Origin: Rhodoferax sp.
Lineage (GTDB): Bacteria > Pseudomonadota > Gammaproteobacteria > Burkholderiales > Burkholderiaceae_C
NCBI GenBank assembly: GCA_021737865.1
Contig: JAIPDC010000012.1
Span: 1-34,320 of the forward strand
DNA length: 34,320 nucleotides
Reading direction: 5' to 3'
Positions 17,832-27,185 of this stretch are shown here, in pieces. The notes beneath the pieces are model-generated. The model made no database searches, was not told the origin of the DNA, and saw nothing but the letters and a program-made list of their open reading frames with translations. Positions within the stretch are counted from its first letter, which is position 1. Every line of letters starts with the position of its first letter. Position numbers and translations under genes: made by a program.

Positions 17832-20800
17832 ATGAAATTTCTGGAATCACTCAAACTCAATACCAAGCTCTACCTTTCGGTCGGGGCCATGCTGCTGATC
17901 GTCATTGCTTTGGGCGTGCAATCGTTCTACAGCACCCGGCTGCAGAGTGAGGAAGTCGTGCGCATGTACGAGATGGAATTGCAGGGCGTGTCGCACGTCA
18001 AGGAGGCCAGCATCCACCTGATGCAAATGGGGCGCTCGCTGCGGCAAATGATTCTTGCGCCCGACGCCAGTTCGCGTGAGCAGGCACACGCCGACCTGGA
18101 CGAAGCGCGCCGGATATTGAAACGGTCTCTCGCTGAGAGTGACCGTCTTTTTTCCCGCCCGGAAGGCCGTCGCCTGCTGGCCGACATTCAGGATGCGCTG
18201 GCGCAATATCTGCGCAATGTCGACCATGTCACGACCCTGCTCGCCAACGACCAGTCCTGGCAACGCAGCGAAGTTGCCAAATTTCTGGCAAGTCCGGAGA
18301 ATGTGCGCGTCTTTGACGCCACAGACAGGCTGATGATCAGCCTGGTGCGCCACAAGGAAGAAGCCGCCCAACAGGCCGCACTGGACGCAGCTGCATTTGC
18401 CGAGCGTCTTCAGTACTGGATCACCACTTTCCTCCTGGTTGGCGTGGTGATCGGGATCTCTCTTGGCGTGGTTTTGGGCGCCTCCGTGCGCAACCCGCTG
18501 ACTCGCCTGCGCAATAGCATCGAGGAACTCGCCGCCGGGCAGCTGAAAACCCCGATTCCGCATACCGACTTCGACAATGAAGTGGGGTCCATGGCCCGGG
18601 CGCTGGCCGTTTTGCAAACGGGCGCGCAGGACGCTGACACCGTGCGGTGGGTCAAGTCGACCACGTTTGCGGTTGCCTCGCAGTTACAGGCCATTGAAGA
18701 CATAGCCGAGTTCGGCGATGTGTTGATGCGCCAGTTGACCCCCTTGATGGATGCACAGATTGGTGTGCTGTACGTGCTGGACAGCGAGACCGGAGAGTTT
18801 TACCTCCAGGGCGGCTGGGGCCTGTCGAACCGGGCCAGCATGGTGGACCGTTTTTCTTTGGCCGATGGGCTGCTGGGCCAATGCGCGCGCGACCTCAAAC
18901 CCATCACTCTGAGTGATCCTGGCGGAACCGGCATGCAGGTCCGCTCGGCCCTGCTGGATTCCCCTCCGGTGTGGTGCCGTCTTTGGCCGGTCATTGGTAC
19001 CCGGGGCAACGCTTTGGGCGTCATTGAAATTGCCAGCGTCGCGCCCGAACACGAGCGACCAGACAAATTGATGGACCAGATGCTGCCGCTGGTGGCACTC
19101 AACCTGGAGATCATGGAGCGCAACCGGATCACCAACGCCCTGCTCGGCGAGACCCAGCAGCAGGCCGAGGAGCTGCTCGCCCAGCAGAGTGAACTGATGG
19201 CAGCCACGACCCTGGCCGAAGAAGCGACGCGGGCCAAGAGCGAGTTCCTGGCCAATATGAGCCATGAAATCCGCACGCCCATGAACGCGGTCATCGGCCT
19301 CTCCCACCTGGCACTCAAAACCGACCTGACACTGAAGCAGCGGGACTACCTGCAAAAAATCAATACCTCTGGCTCTACCCTGCTGACGGTCATCAACGAC
19401 ATTCTGGACTTCTCCAAGATTGAAGCCGGCAAGATGGACCTTGAGAAGGCCCCGTTCTGGCTGGATGACGTGCTGGACCGCATGTCGACCATCGTCTCGC
19501 TCAAGGCCCATGAGAAGGGGCTTGAATTCCTGATCCGCGTAGCGCCCGGAGTGCCAGACTCGCTCATGGGTGATGCCACCCGGTTTGGTCAGATCCTGAT
19601 CAACCTGATCAACAACGCCATCAAATTTACCGACACCGGACAGGTCAAGGTCACGATCTCGGCAACTGCCCGGTTGCAGGGGCGAGTTGAGTTAACGGTC
19701 GTGGTCGAAGACACCGGGGTGGGCATGACTGCCGAGCAGACTGAAAAACTGTTCCAGGCCTTCACACAGGCCGACAGCTCCACCACACGGCGCTATGGCG
19801 GAACAGGCCTTGGCCTGACCATATCCAAACGGTTCGTTGAAATGATGGAGGGTTCCATATCGGTGGAATCCAGGGTTGGCATCGGCAGCATCTTCCAATT
19901 CTCCGCATGGTTCGATCTGTCGAGTGAAAAGCGCACGCGACCGCTGCTCAAGGCCGTCGCACAGGACCTGCATATTCTGGTAATTGACGACAGCGCAGAC
20001 GCACGGCTGATTTTGCTGGAACAATTGCAATCATTGGGTTTACGTGCCGAGGCCATGAATGGCGCAGAGGCCGGACTCATCGCCTTGAAGGACGCCGACC
20101 AGGGCGACCCGTTTGACGTCGTCCTGATGGACTGGCGCATGCCCGGCATGGATGGCATGGAGGCGGCAAGGCGCATCAACCATGAGATGGGCCTGGAACA
20201 CCTCCCACCGGTGGTCATGATTACCGCATTTGGTGCAGACGACGCGCGCGACACGGGTGCCAACGCGGGTGTCGCAAGCTTTCTGGACAAGCCGGTCAGC
20301 CAGTCCCGGCTGTGGGATGCGCTGGTCGAAGTCATCCATCCGGTCGAAACCTATATACAACCAACCATGGCACAGCACGATGGCACAAGCCGCCTCGCAG
20401 GGCTAAAGGTTTTGCTGGTTGAAGACAATGAGATCAACCAGCAAATTGCCTGCGAGCTGATGGAGGCTCTGGGCCTGCAGGTGACCACGGCTGACAATGG
20501 ACAGCTGGCCTTGAACCTGTTGCAACAGGCACCCGACCCGCTGCCCTGGTCCATCGTGCTGATGGACCTGCAAATGCCCGTCCTCGACGGCCATCAAACC
20601 ACGCTGGCACTGCGAAGCCAGCCCCGATTTGACGCACTGCCGATCATCGCGCTGACAGCGCACGCCTCCGCCGAGGAGGGTGCCCGATGCCTGGCCGAAG
20701 GCATGAACGAGCACCTGACCAAGCCGATTGACCCTGCTGCTTTGCAAAACTGTCTGGAGCGCTGGGCCGTTCGTATTCTCGGGCCCGCCTTGGAGATTGC

Positions 20801-21398
20801 GGATATAGATGTGGTCAAGGGCCAGCACCTGTGCGGTGGCAAGTCTGCCACCTACACCGCGCTGCTGCGGAAGTTTGCAACCAGTCAGAGCACCATGGCG
20901 CAGACCACCCGCGAGGCGATTGAAAACAATGACTACCAACTGGCATCGCGTTCTGCCCACACCCTCAAAGGCGTGGCTGCAAATTTGGGTGCCGATGTCT
21001 GCAGCCGTCTGGCCGCCGCGCTGGAGCTGGCGACCAACAACGGCTCCAACGCCAGCCAACTCCTGGCCTTGCTGGAGCCGTTGGAACAGCACCTGTCGGT
21101 GCTGCTGGCCAACATTTCACAGGCACTGCCCGATGAAAACCCGACGACTGGCACACGCGTTGAAATTGACACCGCGCAGATGCGCATCGTTTGCCAAAAC
21201 CTGGCAGACCTGCTCGCCAGCAGCGACGCAGCGGCGGAACAGGTTTTAGCAACCCACGCCACGGTGTTGCGCACCGCCTTTGGCGACAGATTCAATGCCA
21301 TTCAGGACCTGATACAAAACTTTGAACACGGGGGCGCTTTGGAAGAGCTTTACGCTGCAGCAGCGGCTGCAAATATTGACATGGATCACAGGAGCTGA
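17832..21398 (+). CDS. Large hybrid kinase (4HB-HAMP-GAF-HisKA-HATPase-REC-REC-HPt)
   Basis: About 1188 residues from ATG 17832, where hydrophobic sequence typical of a chemoreceptor-like four-helix sensor begins; the upstream open frame overlaps the previous gene. Order: membrane segment (about 11-31), periplasmic four-helix bundle (about 32-195), membrane segment (about 196-218), HAMP (about 219-270), GAF (about 285-425), coiled coil, HisKA ([11 protein letters not shown]478), HATPase (N595), REC1 (D767, K820), REC2 (D912, K964), HPt (AHTLKG, H1043) and a C-terminal helical segment (about 1110-1180). This is a complete His-Asp-His relay in one chain, and the HPt could pass phosphate to the HD-GYP regulator encoded one base downstream. 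The C-terminal segment resembles the tail encoded at the right edge of the window. Confidence 0.94.
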   Translation: MKFLESLKLNTKLYLSVGAMLLIVIALGVQSFYSTRLQSEEVVRMYEMELQGVSHVKEASIHLMQMGRSLRQMILAPDASSREQAHADLDEARRILKRSLAESDRLFSRPEGRRLLADIQDALAQYLRNVDHVTTLLANDQSWQRSEVAKFLASPENVRVFDATDRLMISLVRHKEEAAQQAALDAAAFAERLQYWITTFLLVGVVIGISLGVVLGASVRNPLTRLRNSIEELAAGQLKTPIPHTDFDNEVGSMARALAVLQTGAQDADTVRWVKSTTFAVASQLQAIEDIAEFGDVLMRQLTPLMDAQIGVLYVLDSETGEFYLQGGWGLSNRASMVDRFSLADGLLGQCARDLKPITLSDPGGTGMQVRSALLDSPPVWCRLWPVIGTRGNALGVIEIASVAPEHERPDKLMDQMLPLVALNLEIMERNRITNALLGETQQQAEELLAQQSELMAATTLAEEATRAKSEFLANMSHEIRTPMNAVIGLSHLALKTDLTLKQRDYLQKINTSGSTLLTVINDILDFSKIEAGKMDLEKAPFWLDDVLDRMSTIVSLKAHEKGLEFLIRVAPGVPDSLMGDATRFGQILINLINNAIKFTDTGQVKVTISATARLQGRVELTVVVEDTGVGMTAEQTEKLFQAFTQADSSTTRRYGGTGLGLTISKRFVEMMEGSISVESRVGIGSIFQFSAWFDLSSEKRTRPLLKAVAQDLHILVIDDSADARLILLEQLQSLGLRAEAMNGAEAGLIALKDADQGDPFDVVLMDWRMPGMDGMEAARRINHEMGLEHLPPVVMITAFGADDARDTGANAGVASFLDKPVSQSRLWDALVEVIHPVETYIQPTMAQHDGTSRLAGLKVLLVEDNEINQQIACELMEALGLQVTTADNGQLALNLLQQAPDPLPWSIVLMDLQMPVLDGHQTTLALRSQPRFDALPIIALTAHASAEEGARCLAEGMNEHLTKPIDPAALQNCLERWAVRILGPALEIADIDVVKGQHLCGGKSATYTALLRKFATSQSTMAQTTREAIENNDYQLASRSAHTLKGVAANLGADVCSRLAAALELATNNGSNASQLLALLEPLEQHLSVLLANISQALPDENPTTGTRVEIDTAQMRIVCQNLADLLASSDAAAEQVLATHATVLRTAFGDRFNAIQDLIQNFEHGGALEELYAAAAAANIDMDHRS

Positions 21399-21399
21399 A

Positions 21400-22566
21400 A
21401 TGGACTTGTATCCATCGGTCAACCCGACCATCCTGGTGGTCGACGACGCACCCGCCAACCTGTCGCTGATCTCGGGCCTGTTGCGTGACCTGTACACGGT
21501 GAAGGCCGTCAACCATGGGGCCAAGGCGCTCAAGATCGCCAGCGAGGATCCGCCCGATCTGATTCTGCTGGACATCATGATGCCCGACATGGATGGCTAT
21601 GAAGTCTGCCGCCGTCTCAAGGCCGATCCGCAGACCCGCCAGATACCGGTCATTTTTCTGACCAGTAAAAGTGATGTCGAGAGCGAGCAAATGGGAATGA
21701 GTCTGGGTGCCGTGGACTATGTGACCCGCCCCATCAGCCCGCCTATTTTGATTTCCCGTGTCAAGGCGCATCTGGTGGACGCCTTCCATGCCAAGACCCT
21801 GCAGGTCAACAACGAATACCTGGAGTACGAGGTCAGCAAACGTTCCCGGCAAATGCTGGCCCTGCAGGACGTCACCACGCTGGCGCTGGCCTCGCTGGCC
21901 GAAACCCGCGACGCAGACACCGGCAACCACTTGCGCCGCACACAGCACTATGTGCAGGCGTTGGCCAAGCGGTTAAAAGGACACCCCCGCTTTGCAGACA
22001 CACTGACCGAAAACAGAATTCTGGCAATGTACAAGTGCGCACCACTGCATGACATCGGCAAGGTGGGCATACCGGACCGTGTGCTGCTCAAGCCGGGCCG
22101 GTTCGAGCCCGCCGAGTGGGAAATCATGAAATCTCACCCCACGCTGGGTCATGACGCTATCGCCAAGGCGCTGTCGGACACGCAAGCCAGCAGCGAATTT
22201 CTGGAAATTGCCAAAGAAATTGTTTACTCCCACCATGAGAAGTGGGATGGCAGCGGTTACCCGCAGGGTCTGTCGGGTGACAGCATCCCGATTTCAGCGC
22301 GCCTGATGGCAGTGGCCGATGTGTACGACGCTCTGATATGCCGGCGCATCTACAAGAAGGCGGCACCCCACGCCCAGGCGGTGCAGATCATTGTGGATGG
22401 ACGTGGCACCCATTTTGATCCGGACATCGTTGATGCGTTCTGCGCCATTGCGCTGGAGTTTCACGCCATTGCGGAGCGCTTTGCCGACTCCGACCTGGAC
22501 CTGCAGCAAAAGGCGGCCATTCTGGCATCGATGGCCGCCGTAGAGTCGGAAACCAAAGTGACATGA
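21400..22566 (+). CDS. REC-HD-GYP response regulator (cyclic-di-GMP phosphodiesterase)
   Basis: A 388-residue RpfG-like protein. The receiver (about 10-125) has D14-D15, phosphoacceptor D58 and T88, but the usual Lys before Pro is Arg110 (VTRPIS). The HD-GYP domain (about 155-375) has the HD pair H217-D218 in HDIGKVGIPD, and HHEKWDGSGYP at 278-288, so it should hydrolyse cyclic-di-GMP. The start is ATG 21400, with GGAG at 21391-21394, one base after the hybrid kinase stop. This strongly suggests that the hybrid kinase is its partner. It overlaps the next kinase by ATGA (22563-22566). It is the phosphodiesterase counterpart to the cyclase at 15084. Confidence 0.94.
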   Translation: MDLYPSVNPTILVVDDAPANLSLISGLLRDLYTVKAVNHGAKALKIASEDPPDLILLDIMMPDMDGYEVCRRLKADPQTRQIPVIFLTSKSDVESEQMGMSLGAVDYVTRPISPPILISRVKAHLVDAFHAKTLQVNNEYLEYEVSKRSRQMLALQDVTTLALASLAETRDADTGNHLRRTQHYVQALAKRLKGHPRFADTLTENRILAMYKCAPLHDIGKVGIPDRVLLKPGRFEPAEWEIMKSHPTLGHDAIAKALSDTQASSEFLEIAKEIVYSHHEKWDGSGYPQGLSGDSIPISARLMAVADVYDALICRRIYKKAAPHAQAVQIIVDGRGTHFDPDIVDAFCAIALEFHAIAERFADSDLDLQQKAAILASMAAVESETKVT

Positions 22567-24089
22567 TTCCCGCCAAGCTGCGCGACCTCGACGCCTTATG
22601 GGAGGCCATCAACCAGCAGTCCATCGTGTCGATGGCCGACCCGGCGGGCAACATCACTTTTGTCAACGACACCTTCGTGCGCATCAGTGGCTACAGCCGC
22701 GAAGAGCTGATGGGGCAAAACCACCGCATGCTCAATTCGGGCATACAGAGCGCCGCGTTCTGGGACACCATGTGGAAGACGATTTCGTCCGGCCACGTCT
22801 GGAAGGGTCTGGTGTGCAACCGCGCCAAGGACGGTTCGCTCTATTGGGTCGATGCGCAAATTTCGCCGTTCTTTGATGCCGACGGGAACATCGAAAAATA
22901 CGTATCCATCCGTACCGATGTCACCGCACACCGACAGGCGATTGACGAGAACGAACTGGCCAAATCGCTGGTGGCAACCACCACCACCTTGCTGGAACGC
23001 ACCCAACAGCGTGATGCCATCATTGACCTGAGTCCGGATGGCTTGGTGGCCTTCGATGCCGCGCGACGGGTGGACTACGTGAACCCGGTCTTTACCCGCA
23101 TGAGCGGCATCACCCAGGCGCAGGCTGTCGGGCTGGATGAAAGCGGATTCTCCGAACTGCTCGCCTGCAAGTGCGCACCGGCTCGTCCCTTTGCGGGTTT
23201 CGACACGTTGCGCCAACATGAAAGTGCGCCAAAACCCGGCGAGCGCAATTTGATTGAGCTGTCACTGGACACCAAGCCCATGCTTGAACTCACGTTGCGC
23301 ACCAGTGACACCAGCGGGCTGTCGCAAATTCTTTACTTCCGCGATGTCACACACGAGGTCGAAGTTGAGCGCCTGAAGAACGAATTTTTGACAACCGCTG
23401 CCCATGAGTTGCGCACCCCTATGGTCAGCATCTATGGCTATGCCGAGTTGCTGCTGAACCGGGAACTCGATGAAGCAAGCCAACAGGAGTGTCTGAATGT
23501 GGTGTACCTGCAGTCCAAGGTGATGACTTCCATTCTCAACGACCTGCTGGATCTGGCCCGGATTGACGAGCGCAGAGGCCGAAACTTTGCGATTGAGGCG
23601 GTCGACGTGCTGGCTCTGGTCGATGCAGCAGCCAATGCCTGCACACCGCCCCCGCATCGCGCTGCCCCACAACTGGCACCACCAAACAAGCCGCTATTCA
23701 TGCAGGTGGACCCCAAGCAAACTCGCCAGGCGCTGCAAAACGTGCTGGCTAACGCCTACAAGTATTCGCCTGCAGGCGGTGCCGTCCAGATTTCGCTGTT
23801 GCCCCCTACCGGCACGGACGAGGCGCCGCTGGTCGGCATCTGCGTCACGGACCACGGCATCGGCATGACGCCCGAACAGTTAAGCCACGTTTGCGAGCGC
23901 TTTTACCGGGCCGATACCTCGGGCAAGATTCTGGGCACCGGGCTGGGCATGAGCATCGTGCATGAAATTGTCACGCTGCATGGCGGACGGGTGGATCTGA
24001 AAAGCCAGGCCGGGGTGGGCACCTCGGTCACCTTGTGGCTGCCTGCGTATCAGGGACAAAACGCGACGGCTTTGACCGTTAACCACTAG
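22563..24089 (+). CDS. Cytoplasmic PAS-PAS sensor histidine kinase (family member B)
   Basis: A 508-residue protein with no membrane segment. PAS 1 (about 10-125) has the usual NDTFVRISGYSREEL pattern and a PAC end. PAS 2 (about 145-265) is the family-specific PAS with Cys204. HisKA has AAHELRTPM (H281), and HATPase ends with GTGLGMS. It has no receiver. The start overlaps the HD-GYP gene stop (ATGA), so both are probably made together, and the kinase may phosphorylate that regulator. PAS 1 resembles PAS domains that bind flavin or haem in other proteins, but no cofactor residue can be assigned. It is the only one of the five related kinases whose input is a single ordinary PAS domain. Confidence 0.93.
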   Translation: MIPAKLRDLDALWEAINQQSIVSMADPAGNITFVNDTFVRISGYSREELMGQNHRMLNSGIQSAAFWDTMWKTISSGHVWKGLVCNRAKDGSLYWVDAQISPFFDADGNIEKYVSIRTDVTAHRQAIDENELAKSLVATTTTLLERTQQRDAIIDLSPDGLVAFDAARRVDYVNPVFTRMSGITQAQAVGLDESGFSELLACKCAPARPFAGFDTLRQHESAPKPGERNLIELSLDTKPMLELTLRTSDTSGLSQILYFRDVTHEVEVERLKNEFLTTAAHELRTPMVSIYGYAELLLNRELDEASQQECLNVVYLQSKVMTSILNDLLDLARIDERRGRNFAIEAVDVLALVDAAANACTPPPHRAAPQLAPPNKPLFMQVDPKQTRQALQNVLANAYKYSPAGGAVQISLLPPTGTDEAPLVGICVTDHGIGMTPEQLSHVCERFYRADTSGKILGTGLGMSIVHEIVTLHGGRVDLKSQAGVGTSVTLWLPAYQGQNATALTVNH

Positions 24090-24095
24090 CACACC

Positions 24096-26240
24096 ATGCC
24101 ACCACTGCCTGTATACCCTGCAAAATTTACCCGCCTGTTACGCGCCTGGTCGGCCGGGCTGTTACTGGCTGCCGGTCTGCTGGCAACGCTCTTGGTCAGC
24201 CTGGAAGTCAAAAAAAGCCTGGAGGCGGATGCCGCCGTGCACTTTTCCCTGGTCAGCGACCAGGTGGCCTTCAAGGTCCGCGACCGGCTCGATGCCTATG
24301 CCCTGATTTTGCGCGGCGCAGCCGGCCTGTTTGCAGCCCGCGACACCGTTAGCCGGGCTGAGTGGCGCGCCTACGTCGATACCCTGCGCCCCCACCAGAG
24401 CGTACCCGGCGTGCAGGGCATCGGCTTTTCGCAGGTTATCCCCCCTGCGCAGCTGCCGCGCCACCTGGCAGCGGTGCGCGCCGAAGGATTCCCGCAGTAC
24501 ACGGTGCGCCCGCCCGGTGTGCGTGACCTCTACACCTCCATCATTTACCTTGAGCCGTTTCGCGACAGGAACCTGCGCGCCTTTGGCTTTGACATGTTTT
24601 CGGAGCCGGTTCGCCGCACGGCCATGGAGCAGGCACGCGACAGTGGCGAGGCCAGCCTGTCGGGGAAGGTGGAACTGGTGCAGGAAACCGCCACTGCGGT
24701 GCAACCCGGCACGCTGATGTATTTCCCGGTCTATCGCAACGGCGCCGCAGTGCAGACGCCGGAGCAACGGCGCGCTGCGTTGCTGGGCTGGACCTACAGC
24801 CCCTACCGCATGACTGACCTGATGAGCGGCATTTTGGCGGACTGGAACGGCACGCATGGAAACAGCGTTGACCTGCACATCTACGACGGCCCGCAGGCTG
24901 TGCCCGGTGCACTGCTGTTTGACAGCCTGGGCGGGGATCAACTACAGAACCTACCATCCGAACGCCAGCAGCGCCGTGTGATCGACTTTCACGGACGGTC
25001 GTGGCTGCTGACCCTGGACCCCACTGAAGAAACGGCCTATGCCACGGCTTGGGCCACGCTGGCGGGTGGTCTGGTGCTAAGCAGCCTGCTGTTCTGGCTG
25101 GTGCGCTCGCGCACCAACACCCAGGTCCATGCCGATCGCATCGCCCGCAAACTGACGCGGGAAATCGAGCAGTATTCGGCGCAGCTGAGCGTTGTCTTCG
25201 CACTCAGCCCGGACGGCATGGTGACTTTTGACGGGCAACACCGGGTGAAGACCGTCAACCCGGCTTTTGTGCAACTGACCGGGCTGGCCCCGGATGCGGT
25301 GCTGGGCCAGGAGGACAGTGCTTTTTCTCGCCGGCTCGACCAGCTTTGCCTGCCCCGCGCCCGCTTGCCGGCCCTGTCGGCGATGGCTGGCACCGGCCCG
25401 GTCACGCGGCACGTGATCGAACTGGCCAACGCCCGCCAAACGGTGCTAGAAATCGCCCTGCGCGAGTCGCAAGCACCGGGGGTGACGCATATCCTGTATC
25501 TGAGCGACATCACCCACGAAACCGAAGTCGACCGCATGAAGAGCGAGTTTCTGTCCACTGCAGCACACGAGTTGCGCACGCCCATGGCCAGCATCTACGG
25601 CTTTGCAGAGGTCTTGCTGACACAGGAACTCGACCCCGCCAGCAGCAAGGAGTTTTTGGGCATCATTTTCAAGCAGTCGGAGATGATGGCATCGATCCTG
25701 AACGAACTGCTCGATCTGGCCCGCATTGAGGCCCGCCGTGGCACGGACTTCGTGTTTGAAATCACGCCGGTGCAAGCACTGGTCGAGAAGGTGGTGCGTG
25801 AATTCAAGCTGCCCGACGGGCGCGCACCGCCATCTCTGATTGCCGCCGCAGGGCACCTGTCCATGCGGGCCGACCCGCAGAAGGTTCAGCAGGCTATTCT
25901 GAATGTGTTGTCCAATGCCTACAAATACTCCCCTGCGGGCGGTGTGGTGCAAATCGAACTGCTGGACTCCCCTGCCCATGAGGGGACGGCAGCACAGATT
26001 GGCATTCGTATCGTGGACCACGGCATCGGCATGACGCCAGAGCAGCAGAGCCACGTTTTTGAACGCTTTTACCGGGCCGATACCTCGGGCAAAATTCTGG
26101 GCACCGGACTTGGCATGAGCATCGTGCATGAAATTGTGACGCTGCATCGCGGTCGCGTGGAGCTGGACAGCCAACTTGGGGTCGGCACCACGGTCACGTT
26201 GTGGTGGCCCGAAGGTCTGAGTGAACCTGTTGTGCTATAA
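24096..26240 (+). CDS. CHASE-PAS sensor histidine kinase (family member C)
   Basis: A 714-residue membrane kinase. A membrane segment (about 18-36) is followed by a periplasmic CHASE domain (about 75-300; VPGVQGIGFSQVI, then YLEPFRDRN and GFDMFSEP) and a second membrane segment (about 318-337). The shared core follows: PAS (about 360-475) with Cys418, HisKA ([10 protein letters not shown]491) and HATPase. CHASE domains sense small extracellular ligands, such as cytokinin-type compounds in plants; bacterial ligands are mostly unknown. It begins six bases after kinase B and ends before the only sizeable gap (83 bases) in the operon. Its stop lies inside a repeat-like element. Confidence 0.93.
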   Translation: MPPLPVYPAKFTRLLRAWSAGLLLAAGLLATLLVSLEVKKSLEADAAVHFSLVSDQVAFKVRDRLDAYALILRGAAGLFAARDTVSRAEWRAYVDTLRPHQSVPGVQGIGFSQVIPPAQLPRHLAAVRAEGFPQYTVRPPGVRDLYTSIIYLEPFRDRNLRAFGFDMFSEPVRRTAMEQARDSGEASLSGKVELVQETATAVQPGTLMYFPVYRNGAAVQTPEQRRAALLGWTYSPYRMTDLMSGILADWNGTHGNSVDLHIYDGPQAVPGALLFDSLGGDQLQNLPSERQQRRVIDFHGRSWLLTLDPTEETAYATAWATLAGGLVLSSLLFWLVRSRTNTQVHADRIARKLTREIEQYSAQLSVVFALSPDGMVTFDGQHRVKTVNPAFVQLTGLAPDAVLGQEDSAFSRRLDQLCLPRARLPALSAMAGTGPVTRHVIELANARQTVLEIALRESQAPGVTHILYLSDITHETEVDRMKSEFLSTAAHELRTPMASIYGFAEVLLTQELDPASSKEFLGIIFKQSEMMASILNELLDLARIEARRGTDFVFEITPVQALVEKVVREFKLPDGRAPPSLIAAAGHLSMRADPQKVQQAILNVLSNAYKYSPAGGVVQIELLDSPAHEGTAAQIGIRIVDHGIGMTPEQQSHVFERFYRADTSGKILGTGLGMSIVHEIVTLHRGRVELDSQLGVGTTVTLWWPEGLSEPVVL

Positions 26241-26293
26241 ATTTGGTAGCTGCTCACGCATATTCCACGGTGTCTACAGCCTTATTTCATCAA
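26234..26293. repeat. Possible degenerate Comamonadaceae interspersed repeat
   Basis: The 83-base gap and the end of the CHASE kinase gene contain GCTATAAATTTGGTAGCTGC followed by a TATTCCA centre and CTACAGCC. I recall a dispersed intergenic element of this general look (ATAGCTGCT, then GCGC arms around a TATTCCA-like loop) in many Comamonadaceae genomes. The arms here no longer pair well. Recognition is from memory and not verified. Confidence 0.35.
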
Positions 26294-26323
26294 AAATTAT
26301 GGATCGTATGAGAGGCGCTGACC

Positions 26324-27178
26324 ATGTATAAACTGTTTTTCACGTTGCTGTGCGCGGCGCTGCTGGGCGGCACGACTGCGCCGTTGGCCCAGGTGCAGGC
26401 GCAGGCGCTGGACGGACAACCGGCACTCACTTTTGGCATCGTTCCACAGCAGTCAGCCAGTCGCCTGGCGGAGGATTGGGGGCCATTACTGACCGAGCTG
26501 AGCCGACGCTCTGGGGTTTCGCTGGTATTTCGCACCGCACCCAGTATTCCGGTCTTTGAGGAACGACTGGCAAAAGGAGCATACGATCTGGCCTACATGA
26601 ACCCGTACCACTACGTTGTTTTTCACAAGGCCGCAGGCTACCAGGCCTTTGCCAAAGAAAAGGACCGCCGCCTCAAAGGCATTCTCGTGGTCAGAAAAGA
26701 CAGCGCGTACCACAAGCCCGCCGACCTGTCTGGCAAGACGGTCGTGTTTCCAGCCCCGGCAGCGTTTGCCGCCAGCATTCTTCCGCAAGCGGAATTCGGT
26801 CGCTTGAAAATCCCGATCGATGCCAAATTTGTGGCCTCGCACGAGTCCGTCTACCGCGCCGTGGCGTCCGGCCTGCAGGAAGCCGGTGGCGGCATCCAGC
26901 GCACCCTGGAGGCAAGTCCACCCGAGGTGCGTGACGCGCTGCGGGTGCTGACCGAGACCCCTGCCTACACGCCCCATGCGTTTGCCGCGCACCCGCGCGT
27001 ACCACCCGCCAGCGTGGCAAAAGTGGTGGCGGCCATGGTCTCGCTGGCCAGTGACGAAGCCGCTCAACGCCTGATGCTGCCGCTCGCGTTCAAGGGATTG
27101 ACCGGCGCACAGGACAACGAGTGGAATGACATCCGCGCTCTGGATATTGATCTGCTGGAGCGATACGGACGCCCATGA
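26324..27178 (+). CDS. PhnD-like periplasmic substrate-binding protein
   Basis: A 284-residue protein with a signal peptide (hydrophobic 4-19, likely cut after AQA near 28). The rest matches the phosphate/phosphite/phosphonate binding fold: FGIVPQQSASRL at the start, YDLAYMNPYHYVVF (87-100), a LSGKTVVFP strand (135-143) and ASHESVYRAVASG (171-183). By family it binds a small anion. No transporter permease or ATPase is encoded nearby; the next gene, seven bases on, is a membrane kinase. A role as a ligand-binding partner of that kinase, rather than in transport, is therefore the better reading. AGAGG (26311-26315) lies eight bases before the ATG. The ligand cannot be read from the sequence. 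Confidence 0.9.
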   Translation: MYKLFFTLLCAALLGGTTAPLAQVQAQALDGQPALTFGIVPQQSASRLAEDWGPLLTELSRRSGVSLVFRTAPSIPVFEERLAKGAYDLAYMNPYHYVVFHKAAGYQAFAKEKDRRLKGILVVRKDSAYHKPADLSGKTVVFPAPAAFAASILPQAEFGRLKIPIDAKFVASHESVYRAVASGLQEAGGGIQRTLEASPPEVRDALRVLTETPAYTPHAFAAHPRVPPASVAKVVAAMVSLASDEAAQRLMLPLAFKGLTGAQDNEWNDIRALDIDLLERYGRP

Positions 27179-27185
27179 ACTGACC

